Source: JBBIMS01 sp964531645 (GTDB lineage Bacteria; Acidobacteriota; Aminicenantia; JBFLYD01; JBBIMS01). From it: a stretch of DNA of 64,000 bases. The notes below the pieces were generated by a model. It had not been told where the DNA came from, searched no databases, and was given only the letters and a program-made list of their open reading frames with translations. Shown piece by piece: positions 54,395 to 63,624 of the stretch. Position 1 is the stretch's first letter, and each line of letters opens with the position of its first letter. Made by a program: the position numbers and the translations under genes. Where the stretch lies: contig CAZHEF010000006.1 in NCBI GenBank assembly GCA_964531645.1, positions 1 through 64,000 of the forward strand, written 5' to 3'.

Positions 54395-55981
54395 CTAAAA
54401 CTCCTGATTCTTGAGGATGAAATCTATAAAAGATTCCATTTCTACAGTTCCCTGTTTTACTTTCTCCATTGCAAAATCTGCAATTTTCGATTTGACGAGC
54501 AAAATATTTTCAGGAGTGTCTTTGCTTGTAGGTATGAAGTCAAAGATAAAAGTGAAAGGGCTTACCTCCCCGGTGCAAATGTAACATCCTTTATTTATTC
54601 TAAGATTGCCCTGTAACCCGATATCTTTTAACTCGTCAGGAACTTCGATTTCTTCGCTACAATTGGGGCATACCTTTTTGAAAACTCTTAAGATTAAAAT
54701 TCCATTTATTACACCCGCTTTAATTGCTGGTATTAACTTTGCTTCCCTTAAAAAGCTTTGAAGCTCATCAAGCCTTTCGAAGGGGGGTTTTACTAAAAGG
54801 AATGTTCTTGACGCATGAACAATAGATGATTTTAAGTCTTTCTTATCCTCAAGTTCCATAAATATAATTTCTGGCTGAACTTCTAATGCTCTACTAAAAT
54901 TTCTTAAAAAGAGATTTGATTCATACTGGATTTGATGAATGAATGGAAGAAAGGAGAGAATTTCTTTCTCAAGAGAGACAATTTTCTTTAATTTGTATTC
55001 CTTTCTCAGGAAGAAAAGGAGCTCGTATAAGAATGCCTTCTCAAGCGAGCTCTCTCCTGAAAGGACAAATATAACACCCTTTTTATTTTTAATTAGCTCC
55101 TCAATGACTTGAAGGGAGGCTTTGACAGGTTTGATAGCTTCAGTAAATTCAGTAGAAATTAAAGAGGGATCCCAGATTTCAAGACTTAGAATCGACGAGT
55201 TCGCACCAGGGAAATTGACTATATTAAGATAAAGATACTTGTTCTTCATGAGAACCTTTGTCCTCCTGGAAAAGGGAGCGGAGAAATCTCTGAAATGGAT
55301 ATTAGCATAGAAGGCTACCTTCTTTATTATGAGATTGTAAGTTGATTCCTGAAGGGATGCTATTCTTTCAATCCCTTTTTCTCCATTTATCCAGACCTCC
55401 ACACCATCTTCATTTTTAATAAAATCCATCCTTCTTGCTCTTTTCTTAACGGCTTCCGCAATTATAGACCTCAGCCAATCTTCCGCAGGAGAAGATGCTG
55501 TTAGAGAACCTATTTTTAAGGGAATTACCCCCCTTCTTTCATCCAGAACAGTAAGAATTTTATCCATGATTTCTACTTCTCCATAGTGTCTGGCAATTGC
55601 TTCTTTAATCGGTTTTATTGGGAGATATACAGGTTTTATTTTTGAATCGATTAACTCCTCGATAGCTCTTAGAATCTTGGAGGAAGTATTAAAGGGGACT
55701 CCAACAACCACTCTTTCATACTCTTTTCTCAGCGGAACGATTCCGTAAGAGGAGGCGATTTCCTTAGGTATCAGGGGAATTAATGATTTATCAACATGAA
55801 TTTCACCACCTTCATAAAAGCCCAGCCCGATCTCATCCTCAATAATCTTGAGAAATTGCAAAACATTGAATCTCTTTTCTTCGAATAAAGTTGAAAGAAG
55901 GGGAAAGTCCTCTTCCTTAGAATCTTTCAACCACGGAAAGACTCTGTAGAAAGCTTCTAAAAAGCCTTTTTTTAAACTCAC
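54395..55981 (-). CDS. PilB/GspE-like protein with degenerate nucleotide-binding site
   Basis: 528 residues. The N-terminal part (residues 1-150) resembles the MshEN/GspE-N domain of type II secretion and type IV pilus ATPases (LIPKEIASSYGIVPLR, REYERVVVGVPFN-like stretch). The C-terminal half has the layout of the ATPase core and a four-Cys zinc site (CPNC and CYIC) as in PilB. However, the Walker A position reads LSGESSLEKAFLYE instead of GPTGSGKTTTLY, and the Walker B/Asp boxes are also altered (IIFMELED). It is thus probably a pseudo-ATPase. It overlaps the SPOR gene by four bases. No other pilus or secretion gene is nearby. Function unknown. Confidence 0.72.
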   Translation of the reverse strand: MSLKKGFLEAFYRVFPWLKDSKEEDFPLLSTLFEEKRFNVLQFLKIIEDEIGLGFYEGGEIHVDKSLIPLIPKEIASSYGIVPLRKEYERVVVGVPFNTSSKILRAIEELIDSKIKPVYLPIKPIKEAIARHYGEVEIMDKILTVLDERRGVIPLKIGSLTASSPAEDWLRSIIAEAVKKRARRMDFIKNEDGVEVWINGEKGIERIASLQESTYNLIIKKVAFYANIHFRDFSAPFSRRTKVLMKNKYLYLNIVNFPGANSSILSLEIWDPSLISTEFTEAIKPVKASLQVIEELIKNKKGVIFVLSGESSLEKAFLYELLFFLRKEYKLKKIVSLEKEILSFLPFIHQIQYESNLFLRNFSRALEVQPEIIFMELEDKKDLKSSIVHASRTFLLVKPPFERLDELQSFLREAKLIPAIKAGVINGILILRVFKKVCPNCSEEIEVPDELKDIGLQGNLRINKGCYICTGEVSPFTFIFDFIPTSKDTPENILLVKSKIADFAMEKVKQGTVEMESFIDFILKNQEF

Positions 55982-56478
55982 CTTCCCTCTTCACTCACAA
56001 TAAAGTAACTTTCTTTGCCTATCTGTTTTAATTTTCCAAGAACTTCTTTAGCTTCCTCAATTTTTAAGTATGGACCCACTCTAACCCTGTAAACATTTGC
56101 CTTATCTTGGGAAGATGGGGGAACGACCTTAACAGTGTAATTCTTCTCCTTGAATTTTTCTGCAAAAGCTTGAGCGGAGGATTCGGATGAAAATGCACCA
56201 ACCTGAATAAAATAGAATTTTGGACCAGTAATACCCTCCCTGGAAGGAGTCTCTCCCTTTTCCCCCATCTTGAGAACCCCTTTCTCAGGTTCTATCTCCT
56301 TTACCACAACTGGCGGAAGTTCTTCCTCTGTGATTTTGGCTGAAGTAACCCTCTGCCTTTTTCCCACTGAAATTCCAAGGACAAAAACCACACTCATCAA
56401 AATCACAAGAAGTAAAAGAATTATGAGAATCTGAGAAGATGTAAAAACTACTTCCCTATCAGATCTCCTATCTGCCAT
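55978..56478 (-). CDS. SPOR-domain membrane protein
   Basis: 166 residues: cytoplasmic N-terminus, one membrane segment (about 14-38), a linker, then a C-terminal SPOR domain (FYFIQVGAFSSESSAQAFAE and VYRVRVGPYLKIEEAKEVL). SPOR domains bind denuded glycan strands at the division site. The protein could be a divisome or cell-envelope factor. It lies nine bases from the stomatin gene and overlaps the PilB-like gene by four. Confidence 0.88.
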   Translation of the reverse strand: MADRRSDREVVFTSSQILIILLLLVILMSVVFVLGISVGKRQRVTSAKITEEELPPVVVKEIEPEKGVLKMGEKGETPSREGITGPKFYFIQVGAFSSESSAQAFAEKFKEKNYTVKVVPPSSQDKANVYRVRVGPYLKIEEAKEVLGKLKQIGKESYFIVSEEGR

Positions 56479-56487
56479 GGCGTTAAA

Positions 56488-57234
56488 TTATTCTTTCGTG
56501 AAAAGAGCTTTGAGAAATTCTATTGGAACAGGGAATATAATTGTCGAGTTTTTCTCTGTTGCAATCTCTGTCAATGTCTGGAGATAACGGAGCTGAACAG
56601 TAATAGGGTTCTTTATCAAAGTATCTGCTGCATCCTTTAACTTCTCGGAAGCCATTAATTCTCCCTCTGCATGTATTACTTTAGCTCTTCTTTCTCTTTC
56701 TGCCTCTGCCTGTTTTGCAATTGCTCTCACCATTTCAGCAGGAAGATCCACATGCTTTATTTCAACAGCCTGAACCTTTACACCCCACGGGTCTGTATGC
56801 TTATCTATTATCTCCTGAAGTTTTATGTTAAGCTTTTCCCTTTCTGCAAGGAGCTCATCCAGCTCAACCTGTCCAAGGACAGACCTTAAAGTTGTCTGGG
56901 AAATCTGAGAAGTTGCGTACAGATAATCGTGCACAGCGGTAACAGCAAGATTTGGGTTAACAACTCGAAAATAGACAACTGCATTGACTTTAACAGAAAC
57001 ATTGTCCCTTGTTATTAAATCCTGGGCGGGAACATCAAGAACAATTGTTCTCAGAGAAACTCTGACCATTTTATCTATGGGTGCGAATACAAGAATCAGT
57101 CCAGGGCCCTTAGGTTTTGGTAACAATCTTCCGAGTCTGAAAATTACCCCTCTTTCATACTCTCTCAAAACCTTAACCCAGCTGAAGAGGAGCATTAAAA
57201 TCACTGCCAAAATTACATACAAAGTAGATGTCAT
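56488..57234 (-). CDS. Stomatin/slipin-family SPFH membrane protein
   Basis: 248 residues: one N-terminal membrane segment (residues 5-19) and an SPFH/band 7 domain with stretches EYERGVIFRLGRLLPKPKGP and WGVKVQAVEIKHVDLPAEMV, then a coiled-coil tail (AKQAEAERERRAKVIHAEGE). Prokaryotic stomatins are usually paired with an NfeD-type protease; here nfeD is 24 bases upstream. They probably organise membrane microdomains and the protease acts on them. Confidence 0.93.
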   Translation of the reverse strand: MTSTLYVILAVILMLLFSWVKVLREYERGVIFRLGRLLPKPKGPGLILVFAPIDKMVRVSLRTIVLDVPAQDLITRDNVSVKVNAVVYFRVVNPNLAVTAVHDYLYATSQISQTTLRSVLGQVELDELLAEREKLNIKLQEIIDKHTDPWGVKVQAVEIKHVDLPAEMVRAIAKQAEAERERRAKVIHAEGELMASEKLKDAADTLIKNPITVQLRYLQTLTEIATEKNSTIIFPVPIEFLKALFTKE

Positions 57235-57258
57235 CTTTCCTCCTTTTTATTTTTTAGT

Positions 57259-58545
57259 TTACTCAGTCTCTTTAATTAACTCAACCTCAAGTTTAAGACC
57301 TGTCACCTTTACAACTTTCACTCTTGCTCCCTTGGGAATGTTTGTAGAGGAGTGGGCATCCCAGAGCTCTCCCTGAATAAAAACTTTACCTTTTGGTGAA
57401 ATATCTGTTATTGCCTCTCCCTCCATTCCTAAAAGCCCTTCTGCTCCTGTTGCGACTTTGTGGGTATGAGCTTTCAGGGAGATATAAAGGAAGAATAAGA
57501 AGAGGAGTCCAAAAATTATTGAAACTGGTATAACCACTGAAAGGTCAGGTTTTAAACCTGGTATTGTTGAATTAAATAGCATCATTGATCCAAAAATCAT
57601 TGATATTATACCTCCAATTCCAAGAATTCCAAATCCCTGAACCTTAACCTCTGCTATAAAAAGCCCTATGGCGAGAAGGATTAAAAGAAGACCAACATAG
57701 TTAACAGGAAGGATTTGAAGGGCGAAGAAAGCAAGAAGGAGGGATATTGCTCCAAGAACTCCTGGTAGTATTGCTCCTGGATTGCTCAGTTCAAAATAAA
57801 GTCCGAGCAATCCAAGCATCATCAAAATCAAAGCAATGTTGGGATTTGCAACCTCAGAGAGAATTTTCTGCCTCCAGTTCATTTTAATTTCTTCTATGCT
57901 TTCTCCTTTCAATTGTAAAACCACCTCTTTCTGGTCAAATCTTTTAATCTTCTTTCCATCGAGATTTTCGATTAATTCATCAATGTCTGAAGCAACAAGT
58001 TCAATCAATCCTCCTTTGATGGCATCGGTCTCGCTGTAAGAAAGGCTTCTCAAAACGGCGTCCACAGCCATCGAAGTATTCCTCCCCCTCCTTTCTGCAA
58101 GGGATTTGGCAAAAGCTGAAGCATCTTGGGCTGCCTTTTCTTCCATTGTTTTATCAGGTTTTTCTCCTCCAACTGGAATAGAGACAGGATGAGCTGCGCC
58201 AATTGATGTTCCCGGTGACATCACTGCTATATCAGCAGAAATTGTTATGAAAAAACCAGCTGATCCAGCTCTTCCTCCCTGAGGGTAAACCCAGACAGCC
58301 ACAGGAACTTTTGAACTCAAAATCTTCTTTATAATTTCCCTCATTGAAGAGTCGAGTCCTCCAGGTGTATCAAGTTTAATTAAAAACAGAGAAGCATTTG
58401 CTCTTTCTGCTTTACTTATGGAATTTATTATGTATTCTGCAGACACAGGATGTATTGCTGTATTAACTTCGATTGTAATTATTGACGAAAATCCTGGGGC
58501 TAATAGCCAAAAAAAGAATATAGTTAAAACAATCTTTTTTCTCAT
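57259..58545 (-). CDS. NfeD-family membrane serine protease (ClpP-like)
   Basis: 428 residues. A signal peptide precedes a ClpP-class protease domain (residues 30-210) with the nucleophile segment GGRAGSAGFFITIS and the following Lys in the DASAFAKSLAERRGRN region. Four or so membrane segments follow, then a cytoplasmic OB-fold NfeD domain (LGMEGEAITDISPKGKVFIQ). In archaea the homologue cleaves the stomatin tail. It is upstream of the stomatin gene in the common nfeD-stomatin order. Confidence 0.92.
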   Translation of the reverse strand: MRKKIVLTIFFFWLLAPGFSSIITIEVNTAIHPVSAEYIINSISKAERANASLFLIKLDTPGGLDSSMREIIKKILSSKVPVAVWVYPQGGRAGSAGFFITISADIAVMSPGTSIGAAHPVSIPVGGEKPDKTMEEKAAQDASAFAKSLAERRGRNTSMAVDAVLRSLSYSETDAIKGGLIELVASDIDELIENLDGKKIKRFDQKEVVLQLKGESIEEIKMNWRQKILSEVANPNIALILMMLGLLGLYFELSNPGAILPGVLGAISLLLAFFALQILPVNYVGLLLILLAIGLFIAEVKVQGFGILGIGGIISMIFGSMMLFNSTIPGLKPDLSVVIPVSIIFGLLFLFFLYISLKAHTHKVATGAEGLLGMEGEAITDISPKGKVFIQGELWDAHSSTNIPKGARVKVVKVTGLKLEVELIKETE

Positions 58546-58563
58546 TTTCCAGCTTCCTTATTT

Positions 58564-58592
58564 ATTAAATCATCAAATTATATTGTAGTCAA
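58564..58592 (-). promoter_or_regulatory. Promoter of nfeD-stomatin-SPOR operon (TTGACT-N17-TTTAAT)
   Basis: Minus-strand TTGACT at 58587-58592, spacer 17, TTTAAT at 58564-58569. The nfeD leader has a normal AAGGA Shine-Dalgarno, unlike several other operons here. Confidence 0.45.
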
Positions 58593-58719
58593 GCGAAGCT
58601 TTTAAATAAATCAAGTGATTTGTAGATGTTTGGACATTCTAATTTTTAAAATTTAAGATGCTTTGAATTGTTCTGGGGGAACTTTTCTCATTTTATAAGC
58701 GTTTTAATTAATATAAAAC

Positions 58720-58743
58720 GGCGAGAAAAGCGAGACATGCAAG
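58720..58743 (-). repeat. Dispersed intergenic repeat, copy 4
   Basis: Minus-strand CTTGCATGTCTCGCTTTTCT continuing CGCC. It lies between nfeD and the DUF5916 gene, in the opposite orientation to copies 1 and 3. Confidence 0.6.
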
Positions 58744-58879
58744 AAAGGTTAAATAAATTACTAATTGAATATTTCGGCTTGCGAATTGGAAGAGGGGAAG
58801 CCAAAATTTCTAAAAGCGTTAAACCCGAACAATTTGCAATGAAGTTTAATTTTGGAAAAATAGAATTTAAGGAGGCTTT

Positions 58880-61516
58880 ATGAGAGTTCTCTTTTCACTT
58901 ACCCTAATTCTTTTGCTTCCTTTAATGCTTTTTGCTATTCCCGATAAGAAAATTGAAAAAATTATTCAGGCAAAAAAAGTTAATGAGAGAATTATAATTG
59001 ACGGAGTTTTAGATGAAAATGTCTGGAATGGAAATGGCTATTCAGATTTTGTCCAGTCAGACCCTATTGATGGAGGAGAGCCCACAGAAAAGACAGAGGT
59101 CTGGATTGCTTATGATGAAAGTTCTCTCTATCTTGGTGCTCGTCTTTACGATTCCCAGCCCGACAAGATTGTTAGCAGATTGGTCAGAAGGGATGAGATT
59201 GTCGATTCAGATTATTTCTCTTTTGCAGTTGATCCATATTTTGACAGAATGAGCGGATTTCTTTTCGTCGTGAATCCTTCAGGTTCAATTGCTGATGCAA
59301 TTCTTTACAATGATGGATGGAAAGATTACACATGGGATGGGATATGGGAGTGGGAGACGAGGAGGGATGAAAAAGGGTGGTGCGTAGAGATAAAGATTCC
59401 TTTTAATCAACTTCGTTTTCCCCAAAAAGATGTTTATACATGGGGTGTTAATTTTCATCGGTTCATTAAGAGAAAAAATGAAAAGAATGATTTTGTATGG
59501 ATTCCCAAAGAGGAGAGGGGATATGTTTCTCATTTTGCGAAATTGGTTGGAATAGAGAATATAAAACCCGGAAGACTCATAGACCTTTTCCCCTATTCTG
59601 TTGGAAATTTGAATTTTTACCCATCAGAAGAAGGGAATCCCTTCAGAAAAGGAAAGGATATTTTTGGAGACACAGGAGTTGACCTGAAAATTGGATTGAA
59701 AAGTAATTTAACTCTGGATGCTACAATAAATCCTGACTTTGGTCAGGTGGAGGTTGACCCCGCAGTGATTAACCTTACTGCCTTTGAAACTTACTTCCAG
59801 GAGAAAAGACTATTCTTTATAGAAGGTTCAAATATATTTGATTTTGGTTATGGAGGAGCAACTAACTACTCTTCTTTCAACTGGGGAAGTCCTTCTTTCT
59901 TTTACAGCAGAAGAATCGGAAGAGCTCCTCAGGGTTATGTAATTGGAGAAAATGTGAAAATACCAGATAGAACTACAATTCTTGGAGCTTTCAAGTTAAC
60001 GGGAAAAACTTCAGGCTGGAATATTGGATTTATAAATGCTTTCACAGCAAGGGAATATGCAGAAATAGATTCCAATGGAACAAGAGCAAAGGAAGAGATA
60101 GAACCATTCTCCTATTATGGAGTTTTCAGAACCCAGAAGGAATTTAATGAAGGGAAACAGGGATTTGGAGTTATTGCAACTTCTGTTATAAGAGATTTAA
60201 GGACAGAAAACCTGAGTTCAATTTTAAATAAGAGAGCATTTTGTCTGGGATTTGATGGATGGACATTTTTAGATAAAGAAAAGACATGGATTATTACAGG
60301 TTGGATAGGCGGAAGTTCTGTAGAAGGGAGTAAAGAAGATATTTTAAGACTTCAGAAAACTCCACAGCATTATTTTCAGAGACCTGATGCTGAACATGTC
60401 CAGCTGGATGAAAATGCTACTTCCTTAAATGGTTGGGCGGGAAGAGTGATGATAAATAAAGAAAGAGGAAATTTTATTTTCAATTCTGCAGTTGGAACAA
60501 TTTCACCAGGTTTCGATTCCAATGACCTTGGATTTCAGTGGAGCGGAGATATAATAAATGCTAATGTTCTTTTCGGTTATGCATGGTTTAAACCAGGGAA
60601 ATTATTCAGGCAATGGATGATAGCAACTGCCACTTTCAGAAATTACGATTTTGGATGGAACAGAATTGGAGAGGGATATTTTTTATTTGCAGATACCCAA
60701 TTTCTTAATTACTGGGGATTGGACATTATGACTGGATATTTTCCCAGTTCCCTGGATAGAGACCTTACAAGAGGAGGGCCCCTATCTATAAGTCCAGCGG
60801 GATGGTGGACTTCACTTGACATTTCCACTGACAGCAGGAAACCCATTGTTCTTTTCCTGAACCTTAAATTCTCAAAAACAGAAGCGGGTGATAATTCAAA
60901 TGAAATGAGTATATCTCTCAGGTGGAAACCAAAGAGTAATCTATCCATATCCTTTAGACCTGGATATAAGCTCCGGCATTCAACTTCTCAGTGGGTAGAG
61001 AAGGTTGAGGATCCATTTATGAAAGAGACCTATGGGAGCAGATATATCTTTGCTGATCTAAATTCAAAAACTCTTTCAAGTGAGATAAGAGTTAACTGGA
61101 CATTCAACCCAAAATTAACATTTCAACTCTACCTCCAGCCATTTTTTGCAATAGGAAAGTATTCAAAATTTAAAGAACTTGCAAAGCCGAGGACATATGA
61201 TTTCAATGCCTTTGGGAAGGGAGTCTCAACAATTACTTTTGGAGACGATCTGTACACTGTTGATCCCGATGGATATGGAGAAGCTCCTTCATTCTCCTTC
61301 TACAATCCTGATTTCAATTTCAAATCTTTAAGGGGAACTGCAGTTCTAAGATGGGAATATCTTCCAGGTTCGATCCTTTATTTTGTCTGGACACAGACTC
61401 GAGCAGATTACGCCTATCCAGGAGATTTCAGTTTCAGAAGAGATTTTAACATTCTTTTTAATACACCCGCTGACAACATTTTCCTTATCAAGATTGTCTA
61501 CAGGCTTCCCATTTAG
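58880..61516 (+). CDS. DUF5916 outer-membrane protein with N-terminal CBM9-like domain
   Basis: 878 residues. A signal peptide (1-19) precedes a CBM9-like sugar-binding domain (about 35-225) with IIIDGVLDENVWNGNGYSDF and VEIKIPFNQLRFP. The remainder (about 250-878) is a DUF5916 beta-barrel, with TLDATINPDFGQVEVDPAVI as a marker and aromatic-rich strands to the end (IKIVYRLPI). Family members are outer-membrane proteins of unknown role, frequently linked to carbohydrate or peptide use. AAGGAGG precedes the ATG. It is followed by a POT transporter in the same direction after 82 bases, so a nutrient-uptake link is plausible. Confidence 0.85.
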   Translation: MRVLFSLTLILLLPLMLFAIPDKKIEKIIQAKKVNERIIIDGVLDENVWNGNGYSDFVQSDPIDGGEPTEKTEVWIAYDESSLYLGARLYDSQPDKIVSRLVRRDEIVDSDYFSFAVDPYFDRMSGFLFVVNPSGSIADAILYNDGWKDYTWDGIWEWETRRDEKGWCVEIKIPFNQLRFPQKDVYTWGVNFHRFIKRKNEKNDFVWIPKEERGYVSHFAKLVGIENIKPGRLIDLFPYSVGNLNFYPSEEGNPFRKGKDIFGDTGVDLKIGLKSNLTLDATINPDFGQVEVDPAVINLTAFETYFQEKRLFFIEGSNIFDFGYGGATNYSSFNWGSPSFFYSRRIGRAPQGYVIGENVKIPDRTTILGAFKLTGKTSGWNIGFINAFTAREYAEIDSNGTRAKEEIEPFSYYGVFRTQKEFNEGKQGFGVIATSVIRDLRTENLSSILNKRAFCLGFDGWTFLDKEKTWIITGWIGGSSVEGSKEDILRLQKTPQHYFQRPDAEHVQLDENATSLNGWAGRVMINKERGNFIFNSAVGTISPGFDSNDLGFQWSGDIINANVLFGYAWFKPGKLFRQWMIATATFRNYDFGWNRIGEGYFLFADTQFLNYWGLDIMTGYFPSSLDRDLTRGGPLSISPAGWWTSLDISTDSRKPIVLFLNLKFSKTEAGDNSNEMSISLRWKPKSNLSISFRPGYKLRHSTSQWVEKVEDPFMKETYGSRYIFADLNSKTLSSEIRVNWTFNPKLTFQLYLQPFFAIGKYSKFKELAKPRTYDFNAFGKGVSTITFGDDLYTVDPDGYGEAPSFSFYNPDFNFKSLRGTAVLRWEYLPGSILYFVWTQTRADYAYPGDFSFRRDFNILFNTPADNIFLIKIVYRLPI

Positions 61517-61598
61517 AAAATTTGCTCTTCTTGTAAAGTGTGGCAAAGAAAAGTAAAATTAAACTTAATTTCTACTCCTTATAAAGAAAGGAGCAAAG

Positions 61599-62939
61599 AT
61601 GAAAGAGAGGAAAGGATTTCCTGCAACTTTCTGGGTTGCAAACACAATTGAGCTTCTCGAAAGGGGTGCTTACTATGCGGTTGCCTCCTTTGTTGTAATT
61701 TATTTCCATGAAGTTCTGGGCATGGCGCCTACAAAAGCAACTTTCCTGAACGGAACGATACTCTGGGGGCTTCTATATTTTCTTCCTCCTTTAAGTGGAA
61801 CCATTGCAGACAGATTTGGCTTTAAAAAATCTCTTTCCTTTACATTCCTTCTCCTTTTCCTTGGTTATCTCGTTGTGGGAAATGTTCAAAGTTTATGGTC
61901 AAAACTTGCTGGTAGTGAAAATGTTGATTACACAATTCCAGTTTTAATAGGGATTCTTCTCATAGGTATAGGAGGTTCATTTGTCAAACCATGCATTTCA
62001 GGAACTGTTCAGAAAACATCTGGTGAAAATTCTGCCCTCGGTTTTGGAATATTCTATATGACAATTAATATTGGCTCCATGTTAGGAAGAACTGTTTCTT
62101 ACTTTATAAGGACAAACTTTGGAATTCCTTCAATTTTTGCCTATGTTGCAACTTCTTTTTCTTTCGCTGGTCTTCTGACAATAATTTTTGCCTATTCTGA
62201 ACCGAAATATGCGAGTGAAAAATCCGAAGCAGGGGATAAACCGAAAACTCTCGGAGAAGCAATTATTGGACTTTTCACAGTTTTAAAGAATCTTAAATTT
62301 GTATTTTTCCTTGTGGTGATAGGTTTCTTCTGGATTATATATGTCCAGATTTACAATCTCATCCCTCTTTTCCTTCGATTCATTGAAAGGAATGCTCCGG
62401 TTGAACTTTACACAATAGTAAACCCTGTCTCCATTGTTCTTTTCCAGCTTCTTGTGACAAAGGTATCGAAAAACTGGTCTCCTTTAAAGTCAATAATGAT
62501 TGGAATAACAATTACAATTTTTGGAATGTTAATAAACATTTTTCCTTACATTACAGGGCTTGATGTATTTAAAAATATTTCAGTAGGATTAGAAATTCCA
62601 ATAGGTGGGATTTTTATGCTTATCTCCATCGCTTCCATGGCATTTGGAGAGATGTTTGCATCTCCAAGAATATATCAGTACATCGGAGCAATTGCGCCAA
62701 AAGGTAAAGAGGGGCTTTATCTCGGCTATGCAAATCTTCCCATCGCCCTTGGAACAATTTTTGGAGCTCCCCTCGGAGGATTCCTTTTCGAAAAATTTAT
62801 ATCAAGCCGCGCTCATGCTGAAATCTTCCATTCTGCTCCCCTCATGTGGGGAATAGTTGCATCTATGGGTGTTATTTCACTATCAGGAATTTATCTTTAT
62901 AATAATTTTGTCATAAAAAGAAGTAAAAATCTTTCTTAA
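61599..62939 (+). CDS. POT-family (MFS) proton-coupled oligopeptide transporter-like protein
   Basis: 446 residues with 12-14 membrane segments. The N-terminal motif NTIELLERGAYYAVASFVVI matches the ExxERFxYY signature of POT proteins, with Arg-Gly replacing part of it, and a later segment GSFVKPCISGTVQKTSGENS is also typical. Family members import di- and tripeptides by proton symport; some carry nitrate or other solutes. GAAAGGAG precedes the ATG. The 3' end overlaps the transposase remnant by four bases, so the remnant is inserted right after it. Confidence 0.83.
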   Translation: MKERKGFPATFWVANTIELLERGAYYAVASFVVIYFHEVLGMAPTKATFLNGTILWGLLYFLPPLSGTIADRFGFKKSLSFTFLLLFLGYLVVGNVQSLWSKLAGSENVDYTIPVLIGILLIGIGGSFVKPCISGTVQKTSGENSALGFGIFYMTINIGSMLGRTVSYFIRTNFGIPSIFAYVATSFSFAGLLTIIFAYSEPKYASEKSEAGDKPKTLGEAIIGLFTVLKNLKFVFFLVVIGFFWIIYVQIYNLIPLFLRFIERNAPVELYTIVNPVSIVLFQLLVTKVSKNWSPLKSIMIGITITIFGMLINIFPYITGLDVFKNISVGLEIPIGGIFMLISIASMAFGEMFASPRIYQYIGAIAPKGKEGLYLGYANLPIALGTIFGAPLGGFLFEKFISSRAHAEIFHSAPLMWGIVASMGVISLSGIYLYNNFVIKRSKNLS

Positions 62940-63331
62940 AATAGTTTCTTCATGCAGGTTATATCCAATTTTTCCTGTAAAAATAAAAGGCTTCTTCTTA
63001 TGCATAGATTGCCTCCTTCTTCTCTCCTTTTATTCCTTCTCATATCCCCTGTCCCACTTTTTGAAGGCATCTCAAAACCCTCTTTGCAGAGGCTCTCATA
63101 TCCAAGACTGTAAAGCTTTTTCAGATACATCATCCTGATATAGGTTTTCACAGGGATGGATGTCCTTCCTACCTTAGAAAAAAAATGTTTCAAAAAAGGC
63201 TGGGGAAATCTCTCATCGGAAGGAATCTCATCCACTTTCTTCAGCTTACCTTTTAGAGAGAAAAGTTCCTGAGGAATAAAGGACTCAGCCAGGCTTCTCT
63301 GATTAAATTCATGATTTCTGACAGTTAACAT
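62936..63331 (-). pseudogene. Transposase N-terminal remnant (IS1182/IS5-like)
   Basis: 131 residues. The segment from about residue 30 to 80 (KVDEIPSDERFPQPFLKHFF, GRTSIPVKTYIRMMYLKKLY, LGYESLCKEG) matches the N-terminal domain of IS1182/IS5-type transposases. The catalytic DDE domain is absent; after residue 83 the sequence becomes unrelated and ends at the POT gene. This looks like a truncated insertion sequence rather than a working gene. Confidence 0.7.
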
Positions 63332-63340
63332 TTTTTCCCT

Positions 63341-63356
63341 TATTGTCTAAACAATA
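63341..63356. repeat. Small palindrome upstream of the transposase remnant
   Basis: TATTGT-CTAA-ACAATA, 6-bp arms with a 4-base loop, just before the remnant's start codon. Possibly part of the original element's regulatory region. Confidence 0.4.
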
Positions 63357-63624
63357 GAAGATTTTGCCACAAAGGAAAGGATTTTGAAAGACCTAGGATA
63401 ACATCCGAGCCCTTTTCCTCCTGCGTTTTTCAAGGGAAACTAAGTAGACCGTTTTAGGAAGCGGGAGCCGAAGCAAATGATGCTCGAAAGCAGTTTTTAA
63501 GCTTGCTTTACTGGGACGCGTTCATTTTGACTGGGGTTGCTTTTCTATTCATACAATTCACAAATAAAAATTTTCGCTACTTTCTCCTTCTGTTTTGAGT
63601 TGTTCGCTGTCAGTAGATAGCTTT
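63357..63624. other. Unassigned intergenic stretch near the right end
   Basis: No gene identified. It is less AT-rich than other gaps here, and a weak hairpin is visible (AAAGCA/TGCTTT arms around 63487-63513). It could hold remnants of the insertion sequence or a small RNA; nothing decisive is seen. Confidence 0.35.

Larger units (their letters stand above)
58546..58879. other. Divergent intergenic region between nfeD and the DUF5916 gene
   Basis: 334 bases, holding the nfeD promoter and a dispersed repeat (both listed). A short open frame at 58668-58883 overlaps the repeat and the DUF5916 ribosome-binding site (AAGGAGG, 58869-58875) and has no recognisable domain, so I do not call it a gene. 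Confidence 0.5.

Noticed and set aside
58668..58883. 71-codon open frame before the DUF5916 gene
   Set aside because: It runs through a dispersed repeat and the next gene's ribosome-binding site, and has no recognisable domain.
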